Assembly: GCA_022605405.1 (NCBI GenBank)
Contig: JABYQQ010000005.1
Coordinates: 558,001 to 622,000 of the forward strand
DNA from: Earliella scabrosa
Lineage: Eukaryota; Basidiomycota; Agaricomycetes; Polyporales; Polyporaceae
Reading direction: 5' to 3'
DNA length: 64,000 bases
Notes under the pieces: generated by a model
Database searches by the model: none
What the model saw: the letters and a program-made list of their open reading frames with translations, nothing else
Told to the model about the DNA's origin: nothing
Position numbers and translations under genes: made by a program
Part shown: positions 26,036 to 36,957 of the stretch, piece after piece
Position numbering within the stretch: the first letter of the stretch is position 1
Layout of the letters: the number at the start of each line of letters is the position of its first letter

Positions 26036-29000
26036 ATGCCCGCCGACCCGCTCATTGTCCCGACCGTAGTCCCTGGTGGCTCTTTACATTTTGCAACAAT
26101 CACTGCCGATGGCACCGTCCAGGACGTTATAGATGCTCTAATCACGAACGAGGATGTCACCGAGGAGGTGCTTGGAGACCTCGAGTCGTATGGATGGGCC
26201 ATACAGAAGATCCGGCGCGAGCATACCGGACGGCAGTGGGAAGAGGATGAGCTCGAGGCCCTAGGCAACGGTGCGCCCTACTCTTGACCTTGCCACGAAG
26301 CGTCATTAATTTGAGTGTAAACGACGCGTTGCGTCCACCAGGGATCCTCTCGCCATCCACCCCCGTCGCGCCCTTGCTGAACGCTCCATCTCCCACCGCC
26401 CGGTCGCAGAGACATTTCTCTGCGTTCCCCCTCACATCTCATCTTCATACCCCGACGCTGCGCCTTGTGTCATTGCACCCATTCCTATCTCTAACGTTTT
26501 CCTTCCTACGCGTGCCGGAGATTCACGATGGCTTTCTGTGGAAGCTATTCATCTCCCGGGGATCTAGCGTTCGCAGCGCGCTCGATGCAGTGATAGACGA
26601 GCTGGGCTTGACGAAGGCTTTGCCAATACCCGGAGGGGGTGCATTGGAGTATGTTTTGGAGGAGGTTTGGGCAGATGATCATTTCGAAAGTAAGCCCGAA
26701 GGCTGCGTTGTGCCCTCCTCCTGTTGCCCCGTGTGTTGTTCATGAGGCTCATCGATCATGTCGTCCACTAGGATGCACGAGAATACCCTTCGACACTGCA
26801 CTCTCGCCTGTGCTCGAGACCCCGCTCCTGCCTAACCCCATCGGTCCGTCTGCGAGTCGGTCCTTCCGCTTTTGTGTCCCGGACGAGTGGTACCGCCGCT
26901 CCAAGTCGCGCACAGTCTCTTCTTCTTCCACATCCAGCGACGTCTCGCAAGACACTATCAGAAGGCTTGCGGACTTGGAGGAGTCGGATGAGGACGAGGA
27001 CACGGAAGGCGAGGGCACTGCGAAGCAGAAGGGGCTTGACACCTCCGACGCGGCTCGCGGTGGTTTCAAGGCGCCAATGGACTGGCGAGGCTCGATCTCA
27101 CAAAGTCGATTCTCGAGCTACCTGGAAAGTTGGATGCGACCACAAAGCCCGACTGGCGAGGGAAAGCCCCCTTCATCGCCAGAGAAGAAGGTCGTTAGCG
27201 AGCCGAAGCTCATGGAGCAGAGAACCGGCGACAGCGTGTCTAGTACAGCTAGCAACGAGCAGTCCAGTGGGGTTGACCTTGCTGAGTTCGAGCAGATGCT
27301 GGTGCGTCTCGACGGTCTTCTTTTCGCGAACTCGAGCGGCTCAGTCGAAGCAGGATGACCTTGGCCTCAAAGGTCCAAAGCGAGAGGCCATGTACCGCCT
27401 ACCTCTCGAGCAGAAACGCTACCTGCTACAGCAGAACCAGGTATCCCGAGCGCCTACACTTTCCAAGGGTTCCGCATCGGCCAAGCTCAACCGCGCTACA
27501 GCGACTGCGTCGACATATGGGCCCTCGAGCGCAGCAGCCATCCTGCCACGCCTCGTCCCTCAGCTGACTGGGGATTCAGGCATCATGAAGCGTTTCTCCA
27601 TCGCTGGCTGGGGTGCCGGTACCCCCATACCACCAGCGGACTCTCCAGAGTCCCCTCGCTCCAGCGTAGACCTCGGTGGCCACGGACGTCGGGACTCGAT
27701 CGCGTCGCTTCGGTCGGTGGCTGAGAAGTCTCCCGAGACGCCTGCACTCCAGTCGCAGTCGACTGGCGGACTATGGAGCAGCTGGTGGAACACGTCGGGC
27801 GGTGCGAACGGCAGCCCGGCGAAGGAGACCGAGAAGACACCCAATTGGTATGCCAGCGGCATCCGGAACGGTAGGACCTCGGACACGAAGCTCGTTAAAC
27901 ACCTGATCTCCCTCCGCGTACATCTGTCGACTGCAAACTTGGCATGGATAGAGGAGTTCGTGACGACCGAGTCCGGCATGAACGTCTTGAGCGACCTTTT
28001 GGCTCGCTTAGTCAGCAAGGGCGGGAAGAGGAAGAAGCTCAGCGAGGTCGAGGAGACTGTCCTGCTCGAGGTGATCAAGTGTTTGCGTGCTCTGCTTAAT
28101 ACTGAGGTGAGTGGTGCTACACCGTCGTTGGATTCCAGTCGCTCATTCGGCCTTCAGCCCGGATTCCGCGAGGTGCTTGCCCACCCAACGATCATCACGC
28201 ACATTTCATACTCCCTGCATGGCTCCTCCGCCAAGCTTCGCACTCTCACATCCGAAGTTCTTGCCGCCATCTGTGTTATATCGTTGAAGGAAGGACATAG
28301 GGCAGTCCTGTCAGCGATGTCTGACTACCGGGTCGAGTTCGAGGAGGCGTTCCGCTTCCAAGAACTCATCGCTTCCATGCGTCTGCCTGATATGATGGAC
28401 GAGGAGCAGTCTGCGAGCGAAGGTGGCTATGGCAACGAAGAGGAAGGCGTTTGGGACGCTCGAACAGCGACTATGGCATTGATCAATGCTTTGACCAATT
28501 GCCCGGACTCGCTTGAAGAGCGGATTCTGCTGCGGGAGGAGTTCAGTAGAAGAGGGCTCAACGAAGTCATCGTGGTATGTACTCGCTTGACCCCCAAGGT
28601 GTCTGCATGATAGCTTATGAATGTGATGCAGACGCTACGATACATCAAGCCGTCAGAGTCGCTGGTCACCCAGCTAGATGTGTACACCGAGGAGAAGTTT
28701 GAGGACGAGGAGGACATGCGCGAACGAGCGAGGGACGTCATGTCCGATCATCGACGGTCACGGTCGGAGTCCGGTGCGGTCCTGGATGATCTCCTCAGTA
28801 TAGCGAAGCAGCATGAGGCGCTGTATCCCCTCATGCTAGCCACTCTCAAACGATATCAAGACATCTTTGAGCGCGAGATGGACGCGTGAGTGCTACGTTC
28901 GCCCTCCTTTGATCTGCGTGCTGACATCGTCACACACAGACAACTCAAGTCCGATTTGTTCGCTGTCTTGGATAGGTTCGTGGAGCTAGCCGCGCATCTC

Positions 29001-32000
29001 GATGACTTGTAAGCTACACCATATCCCACCCACTTCCCGACGAATAATACTCCTCCTGACATTCTGTTGCCTCCAGCGACGATGGCTGGTGTGCGTTCCT
29101 CAAGCGCTTCACCGAGTCTGTCCAGCATGTCACGGGGCAAATCGTGGACGTCCGGCTTGCCTCGGAGACGGACCACTCCCTTCTGCAGGATGAGATCGAG
29201 CAGTTGCGAGCCACGGTGGACAGACTGAGTGCAGAGGTTTGTAATGGAATATCTCTTGTGCTGAAGTCAAGACTGACTGGTGCGTCACCCAATCCAGCGG
29301 GCTGAGCTCCGCAGTGAGCTTGAGCAACAGTCTGCCGAGCTCAATACGCTCAAATCCATTCCTGCCATTCCTCCGTCCATTGGCCGTGCAGCTGGAAGGG
29401 GCAACCCGGAGGTTCGTTCATCGTTTCGATGATGTGACGCGTGGACTGACAGGACTGTGCTAGTCATCACAGGGCTTCCATGGTCTTGTGCAACGTCTGG
29501 TGCAGAAGGAGAAGCAGGTTCTGCAGCTGCAAAGCGAACTAGATCGACTGAAAGCACAGAATCCTGCCGACACTCGTGAGATCGTAAGTCTCGATTCCAT
29601 CGACAATACAACATGTAACCCATAGATATTCAGGATGACCGCGCAAGACGAGAACGTGATCGAGTCAAGTGGCACACGCTTAACGAAGAAATTACCAACT
29701 TGAAGTCGCAGGCCAGCGATTTGGAGACCACTGTCGGCATCAAGGACAAGGAGATCGTGTATCTGAAACGCGCTCTGGAGTCCGTCTACTCGCGCTTCCG
29801 ATCTCGGGAGGAGAGCAGAGAGTCGGAGAACCGGGACGCCGAGGTCGATGCCCAACTCATGGCAAGCCGCGCGATCGACAGCCTGACACAGAAGGACGAG
29901 GAGATCGCTGCGCTGCAGGCTGAGATCGAGTCTCTCAAGGTGCAGCTGGCTGCGAAGCCGAAGTTCATCACGGAGAAGGATTACAAGTCTCAGGTCGCAC
30001 CGCCACCTCCGCCCCCACCGAAGCCCACTCGCGCTACCACTGCACCTGTGAGTGGATTACCTAGTGTCAGCAACGGTCCCCCGCCGCCTCCGCCGCCCCC
30101 ACCGCCTCCACCAGCTCCCAGACCGCCGCCGTTGCGCTCCTCTTCTAGTGATCCTCCGTCAAGCAATGGCCCTGCTAGCCCCCCGCCGCCACCTCCGCCA
30201 CCTCCGCCACCTCCCCCTCCCCCTCCAATGTCCCCTTCCTCTCCATCCTCGCCGCCACCGCCGCCTCCCCCTCCGCCGCCGCCTCCTCCTGGTATGGGTG
30301 CTCCCCCTCCGCCTCCACCGCCTCCTCCACCACCTCCGCCTGGAATGCCGCCTCCTCCGCCTCCTCCTCCTGGAATGCCGCCTCCTCCTCCACCACCTCC
30401 CATGAACGGCGCAGGCCCGCCCCCTCCGCCTCCCCCACCTTCCAGCTGGCGAGCCCCATCTACCCCGAAGATCACTCGTCCTGCCAAGCGTCTCAAGCCC
30501 TTCTTCTGGAATAAGCTGAACGCACCAACGCTTCCGACGACGGTGTGGGGAGAGATTCCAGCCGATATCCCGTTCGACTTGGACGATCTCGAGTCCACAT
30601 TTTCTATCGAGAGCTCGTCGTCTTCCAGCTCGCAACTTAGCGTGACGTCGCCAAAGAAGCAGAATGTGACTACGCTGCTGGATATCACGCGCGCGAACCA
30701 CATTGGTGAGTTGGACAGTTCACTGATGTATCAGCTAGCACGCTTACTGACGCGGCGGCGACTCAGCGATTATGCTCTCACGGATCAAGATCGGGCTCTC
30801 GGATATCCGCAAAGCTCTCCTTGAGCTGGACGATCAACGATTGTCCATCGACGACCTGCGGGCGATTAGCAGGCAACTGCCCACTTCGGAGGAGGTACGT
30901 ACCCCCACGAGTTTAACCCGGTCGATGTACACGCTCATCGTTTGACGCAGGTCACCCGGCTGAAGGACTTCGGCGATGTTAGCAAGCTGGCGAAGTCCGA
31001 CCAGTACTTCAGCCAGATCATGACCATCCCTCGGCTGGCAGAACGGCTGGAGTGCATGCTGTACAGGCGCAAGCTTGAGCTCGAGGTGGAAGAGATCCGT
31101 CCGGAGCTGAACATTGTCCATATGGCAGCCAAGGAGCTTCGCTCATCGATCAGGTTCAAGCGTGTTCTACAGGTGTGTCCGTCTCGCACTCGTATAGCAT
31201 ATCTAAGAGTCTCAACGAGTGTCTAGGCCGTGCTCGCCGTTGGAAATGCTCTCAATGGTTCGACCTTCCGAGGGGGTGCACGTGGTTTCCAGCTTGAGGC
31301 GCTTCTGAAGGTTTGATCATCTTATCTACTAGAGTAGCGCGTGCAACTCATCATCGTCATTGTAACAGCTTAAAGAGACGAAGACTGCGAAGGGAACCCC
31401 TGAGTGTCCAACTCTCCTGCATTACTTGGCGAAGATCCTGTTGAAGAGCGACCCTTCTTTGGTTACCTTCATCGAGGAGATGCCCCATGTTGAAGCCGCA
31501 GCTCGAGGTGAGCACTGCATAACATTGAAGGGTATGGTCGACTGATGTTGCATGACAGTCTCTGTACAGACGATCGTAGGGTCGGTTCAGTCTCTGGTAG
31601 CAGGACTGAAGCAGGTCAAGGAGGAGATACAGCAATTGCAGAAGATGCGCATCCCTCAAGATCGCTTCGTGGTCGTCATGCAGGTGAGTGATAACACTAC
31701 TCAGATCTGTCATTGTCCCCAAACTCATACATCTATGCAGCCCTTCGTGGTTCAGATGAGTTCCGTCGTTGATTCCCTGAAGAACATGGCCACTTCGTTA
31801 GACAACGAACTGCGCTCCATGCTTGCGTTCTTCGGAGAGATACCCGACTCACCCGAGGCACCGAAGCCGGAAGACTTCTTCGGCCTCATCCTCTCGTTCT
31901 CCTCATCGCTGCAGAAGTCCGCTCTGGAAGTGCATGACGCCATGCCCAAGGTAGAGCTGCCGTCGCCCAAGATTGCGATCGAGGAGCCTGCCTCGCCAAC

Positions 32001-32268
32001 AGCAGAGGAAGGGGTACGTTCTCATTCCGCATCCGCCCCCTGCAAGAAACTGATTGCCCCTCAGACAATCAAGGGCAAGGATGGCGATACCCTGCGGCCT
32101 CCTCCGAGCTCGCAAAGTCGCGCGACAGGGCGTTCGATCGGACGTGGGGACCTGGACCAGGCGATTCGAAGTATGCGATCTGGTCGGCGGCGGGAGCGCA
32201 ATCCTGCGTCGCGCCCGCTCAGCAAGATCTTTATGGATGGGTCGAGGCAGAGTCGGATATTCGAGTGA
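26036..32268 (+). CDS. Diaphanous-type formin (Bni1/SepA/Cdc12-like)
   Basis: Actin-nucleating protein that builds linear cables for polarised growth and the cytokinetic ring. Read in order: an N-terminal extension MPADPLIVPTVVPGGSLHFA with DGTVQDVIDALI, resembling a Ras-association-like fold; a linker; the GTPase-binding/FH3 region with EFEQML joined by splicing to DDLGLKGPKREAMYRLPLEQ (27280-27420) and SDTKLVKHLISLRVHLSTAN (27880). Then a coiled coil (29170-29990), a long FH1 of polyproline runs (about 29998-30460), and FH2 from KPFFWNKLNAP (30495) through the core GNALNGSTFRGGARGFQLEA (31240-31310). The tail LDQAIRSMRSGRRRERN (32153-32203) fits a DAD autoinhibition motif. About 17 short introns, roughly 1,770 residues. 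The N-terminal exons join in frame, but a separate small gene there is not excluded. Confidence 0.9.
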
Positions 32269-32481
32269 TCTGTGCGTATATACACTCCTTTCTACTTGGA
32301 CATGCAGATCTGTATGTAAGTATCTGTGCTTGTTTGTGTTTGTGAACGCTCTATAGCTTCTCGCTATCTGCTGTATCTGGTCAAACTCCGTGCGCAACGA
32401 CTGTAATGATTGCTCTATATCACACAAACACTATCCCTCTGCTATCCAAGCGCGCCATGGCATCTTGGCGACACTCTCCGA
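32269..32481. other. Convergent intergenic region formin / nucleoside hydrolase
   Basis: 213 bp between facing stop codons; holds both 3' ends. Nothing else seen. Confidence 0.6.
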
Positions 32482-33907
32482 CTACTGATTCAAAGGGGAG
32501 ACCTTGTCGCACCTCGCGATGCACTCTAGGAACAATTTGAAGAAGCCATCGACCTGTCAAGCGAGCCATATATCAGCCACCAACCAGACGCTCAAACAAC
32601 ACACCGACGACTCACATCCAGCTTCTCGGCGACCAGGCAATTCTTCCCGTCCCGCCCCCATGAATCGTCGCACGACCGGTAGTTCCACACGTCCACAACA
32701 GTCTCGCCCGCAGTGTGCGTCCCGCTGAGCTCGACGTCGACGCGGAACCTGCGGCACGCGAAAAGCTCCGGCTGGGACACGTACGCGAGCGTGAGCGCGT
32801 CGTGCAAGGGCGGGCCGTCGACGAAGCCGAATGTCGAGCGGTACGACTCGGCGAAGAAGCCGATGAGCGTGGAGAGCATGTGCCGGAGGGGCGTTGCTGC
32901 GGGTGGGAGCGGGCCGCCGATGGGCGCGGACGGGGAGGTGGGCGAGAGGAGGGTGGTGAGGATGGACCTAGTGACGATGGCGGTGTGGGTCACGTTGAGC
33001 GGGATCATGGTCTTCTTGATTGGTACGTCGAGCACGATTTGGGCTGCTTCGGCTGGAGGCTCGGAGATGTGAGCGAGATGCGAGGCTGTTGGACGATGGG
33101 CAGCTTACGGTCACAAAGGATGTTGAATTCTGTCAGATCAGTAGTCTGGTTAGCCACAAGCCGGTTACACGACGAAGAGAATGGGTATTGCTGACCTGCA
33201 GAGGCAGACCGATTGCCCACGCCGACTCCGCCACCCATGAAGACGAATTCCTCTTGAAGTGAGGTGAGATGAGCTCTGGAAATCAGATAAGAATTGCGCA
33301 CGAACCGATGCCATCGAGAAGGTCGGGATATACGCTCACGAAGAGCGCGATGTTGGTCATTGGTCCAGACGACACAATGATCACCTTATGACCCTCCCCG
33401 TTGTTCCAGGTGGCGGAGATCGCCTTGGCCATACCTTCGAGGGCACGTATGGGTGGACCATGGGCAGCCAGCCGCGTCTGGACGTGTACGCTATTTGCGG
33501 GGGGCAGCCCCTCCACGCCCCCTAGTCCGTCCATGCCGTGGATTTCTGGATCATGTCGCTCCAGCCGGATGAGCGGCTTCTTTGCGCCAGGACAAACGCG
33601 GATATGTTCGGGAGCAGCGAAGGCGTAGAGACAGCGAGCAGCATTGTTGTTCGTGTTGTCTGCGCTCGCGTTTCCATGGACCTAGAGGCGGCAGTTTCGA
33701 GAAGAATATGAGGGCACGTTACAATGCATCTTTTCTAATCGCTACTCGCACCGTCGAAACGCCGAGCAGGGTCACATTTGGGCAGTGTACAGCGAGCATG
33801 ATTGCTGTGGCATCATCATGGCCCTATCCATCTCAGTAGTGAGTCACCGAGCGGCTTTGGAGGAAGTGAACTCACCGGATCGCAGTCCAGCCAAACGTAT
33901 CTCATTG
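32482..33907 (-). CDS. Inosine-uridine preferring nucleoside hydrolase
   Basis: Hydrolyses ribonucleosides to base plus ribose for purine/pyrimidine salvage. Exon 1 (33878-33907) codes only MRYVWLDCDP; splicing joins GHDDATAIMLAVH, completing the Ca2+-binding signature DxDPGxDD across the intron. Next are LLGVSTVHGNASADNTNNNA, EIHGMDGLGGVEGLP, ILVSSGPMTNIALFV (read as IIVSSGPMTNIAL), FVFMGGGVGVGN and PLHDALTLAYVSQPELF, all family positions including the active-site His-Asp. The C terminus is VDVWNYRSCDDSWGRDGKNC, then a final intron with donor GTGAGT leading to VDGFFKLFLECIARCDK and the stop at 32482. Reading straight through that intron would end early at 32592, so the spliced model is preferred. 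Likely cytosolic. Confidence 0.9.
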
Positions 33908-34291
33908 TGAGCAGCTGATGACGGTGATGCCACAAACGGGCAGTGGCGGTACGCTGGTTGCAGTGAGATCGTCCGATACTGGCGCTTATCGTTGCAACCA
34001 ACAGTGATCGTTCTTCTTTGACCTTGATACAAGGTACTTCAAGTTATGGCTAGATGGTCGGCGACAGTGACTTGGACTTGGCAGGCCGCGAATTAACAAT
34101 CACCAATAGTTACCAATGTCACGGTGTGCACCGCGCAAGAAGACAGTAAGATTTAAGGCTGAACATGTGCTAATATATCTGGACTCCCACTCAGTCCGAG
34201 GCTACGGCCTACTATTAGTGTGGTAGTAAATATCAGTCGCCAGACACTGATGCGGATCGGCAATTCCACCAGGAAATTTAACCACCCAGTG
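33908..34291. other. Intergenic region nucleoside hydrolase / DUF6533 copy 6
   Basis: About 384 bp, AT-richer than the neighbours. It holds the promoter of the hydrolase and the 3' end of copy 6. Nothing else supported. Confidence 0.5.
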
Positions 34292-35969
34292 TCACCTGCC
34301 AATTTCGAGGACATCTCCGTCCCTGGCGTCCGGATGTTTGGGAATCCCATTACTGTTTTTAACCTCCGAGGCTTCGTGGTCTGCCTCAGGGAGGCCTGGT
34401 GCGGGAAGGGAGGAGCCTAGCGCACCGATGAAGCTGTTGAGGTGCGGGCTGCCGAACGAAGAGAGAGACTGTTGATGCATTGTGTTGTAGTTGACGTCTT
34501 GCAGGTCCATGAGGAATCTCGATATGAGTATCGCAGTAGTCCTATACATTACATCATCATGTCAACCGCACCACACAAATTATAGGTGTAACTCACACTT
34601 CGGACACGAAACTCAAGTTGATGGCGTTCACATAGTTTTCCTTTGGGATCATCAGCTGCCGGAGCATATATGGCTGGACCGGAGCTCACCGATGATGTCT
34701 GCAGAAGGGCTATGAGGTGGAGGATGTGTAGGGATAATGAGATCCTAGCTTCAGCGTCAGTGCCTATCCCGCATCGGGTTTAACATAGCTTAGCTCACAG
34801 AAAGTATATCACTCCTAAATACCACCGATTGGGATAGTCAGTCAGACGGAAGGACAAGACTTGATCATGCTCACCATCTCTGTAGAGTATTCCAGAGAGA
34901 GACGAGCGCAGGCCCGTCTCCAAGATATCTTTCCTATCTCTGTATGTTTTGGCCCAGGTGACGATGAGAATCAGGATGTCGGAGGCAATGAGGGCACTCC
35001 TCGACGCCAGGACAACTATAACAGTGTCAGCGGAGAAGACTTGTTTCACACCGTGAGGTCGAGCCTACGTCTGAATGTTGGAGAAAGATTAGTCAGCCAT
35101 CTCACATTGAGGATTGTAGAGATAAGTAGCTCGTGCGCACATGGTCTGTATAGCAAATGACAAGCTTTGATTCCAACCGCACCCTTCATCATCGATAGAT
35201 ATGATGTAGTGGGCCATTGCAACCTACACTCAAGCGCATGAGCTCATGTAAATACAGCACGATAACCTCCGTGAGGACTCACATAGCCAGATACCACTGG
35301 TACGATGGACAGAAGAAAAACGGTGTATCCGATAACCCGAGAGTTGGAGAGTACATACGCTCTCAGGGCAGAGAACACTTCGAGATGAGTGTGAGCGTTG
35401 AGTGGGCGTTCTCGTATAGGTGGGTACTTACGGGCCCAAGGAACATATTGCAGATACGTTAGAACATAAGGAATATATTGGATCGCTGCGCAACTGGACG
35501 TGTGTGAGTGGATAACTTGCCACTATACAAACATGAATATCGGACCTCTGAAAGCGCAATATGACAATGAATGCGCGGTGTAGATTTGTATAGCAAAGAT
35601 ACTTACTGCATATGTAGAGTCTGGTCCAGGCTGATCAAACGGGAGATACAAGATGGCGACAGCCAGTGGCAAGTATCGGTTGAAACAGAACAGCACAGAG
35701 GCCACGGTGATCTGTCTATTCCAGAATAGCTTCACCTCACGATCAACGGTTATGACATATTCGTATGCCAAGAGGGCTGGTCTCAACGCGTTAGGCATTG
35801 GATACTGCTTCAAGGAGAAGACTGACTTGGTGCGGCAGTTTGTAGGTACCACCCAATCTGGCTGAAGAGAGCACAAGTCACCTTCAATTGCCAGTGGATA
35901 TCTACAATCATCGAAGACTCACTCAAAGAGTGCATTCAATTCGAGAGCTTGTTCTAAGTCGTTGGACAT
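34292..35969 (-). CDS. DUF6533 membrane protein, copy 6
   Basis: Dispersed member, closest to copy 5. Exon 1 (35923-35969) codes MSNDLEQALELNALF; exon 2 is the 35-nt exon 35827-35861 (QIGWYLQTAAP); exon 3 gives LLAYEYVITVDREVKLFWNR, with VDREV where siblings have FDREV. The 2-nt exon AG is at 35546-35547 between introns of 52 and 59 nt. Then CAAIQYIPYVLTYLQYVPWA, FSALRAYVLSNSRVIGYTVF, a loop with IDDEGCGWNQSLSFAIQ, ALIASDILILIVTWAKTYRD, LSLHILHLIALLQTSS, and the tail SRFLMDLQDVNYNTMHQQSL with FIGALGSSLPAPGLPE, stopping at 34292. The intron at the site that is GC-AG in copies 1, 2 and 4 has a GT donor here. Looks intact; role unknown. Confidence 0.84.
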
Positions 35970-36957
35970 GTTGTTTCAATTACCGAGGACGAGGCAGGCA
36001 GAGAGCGAATTGAGGGAAAGCCGTAGCAATTGGTGTCTGGCATATATATTCCAGGCTTGGGTGGCGATGCCTTTATCACAGGTTCCGTTGGGCTGCTCCT
36101 CCCAAGAACCGGCTGTGGATGATACAAGGAAGCATTAGAAGTCGCATTGTTCACCGCCGCACTTTGGATCCGCCTTGAGCTGATGAGCTACTATCTTGAG
36201 AGGAGTTGTCCTAGAGTGCGGTCAGCCTATGGCATCTCAGCTATGAGCCTATGTATAACCGACCTCACAGAGTCCCCTCCGCCCAGCTTTAACAACGACG
36301 GTCTCACCGGGACCGAAGGAGATTGAGCTCCGCAAGAAGCCCCAAGAGCTGTCTGACGGTTGGCATGAGCTGGAACTTCTGCGACGTAGCATCGGCTTCG
36401 AACGCTACGGTCAAAGCCGCAAGTGATCTACCTTCCACACCTACATCATGAGTAAGCTCAATTCAGAGGTTCCCTCCGCGATTCGGATGCCCATCCTCTC
36501 TTGTCTTCATCAACAACCGCAGTAGACGTCTGGTGGCAGTCAATCCTTGAAGATAATCGATCATCCATACCTATACCACTCATCAACACCGCCCATCCAA
36601 GCCCTCCTGGTACATAGCATCGCCGGTCCGGTCCGAAGGTAGAGAGATGACATACCATTGTTCCCTGGTGACGACGGATCTGCGTGCATATCCTTACCAC
36701 AAGCGTTGCTCCGGTTATGTGAGGCTCATTGCAGTTCTCAGCTCCGGAGCCGTTCTCGACCTGAGTTTGCACACAGCCAAGAGTGCATCTCTGTGATCGA
36801 CCTCGGGTTGCAATCGTTTGGACTCTGGAGGAGTAGACGGAAAGAAAGACGACGTGTTGTAGGCGCTCAGGGCGATGATGTACTGCTTATGTAACCCACT
36901 TTTTGTGAAGGTCTCGCGTGCAGAGCAAGGTCGGGTCCGACGACGACCAAGTCAAGC
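35970..36957. other. Divergent intergenic region DUF6533 copy 6 / RRN3
   Basis: About 1 kb between two divergent start codons. Open frames at 36458-36772 (minus) and 36658-36894 (plus) show no motif. It must contain both promoters. Confidence 0.5.
36042..36049 (-). promoter_or_regulatory. Possible TATA box of DUF6533 copy 6
   Basis: ATATATAT lies about 73-80 bp upstream of the copy 6 start codon on the minus strand, a plausible distance for a fungal TATA element. Sequence match only. Confidence 0.3.

Noticed and set aside
26036..26287. Separate small gene of 83 codons before the formin
   Set aside because: The frame ends just after a GTGCGC donor, and the spliced continuation stays open through the next two exons into the formin GBD, so one gene is more likely; kept as an open question in the findings.
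29990..30703. 237-codon glycine-rich frame on the minus strand
   Set aside because: Complement of the formin polyproline FH1 and FH2 start; polyglycine is the mirror of CCN runs, not a separate protein.
32592..32757. Nucleoside hydrolase ending at the stop at 32592
   Set aside because: A GTGAGT donor and GACAG acceptor give VDGFFKLFLE, the family C terminus, and a stop at 32482.
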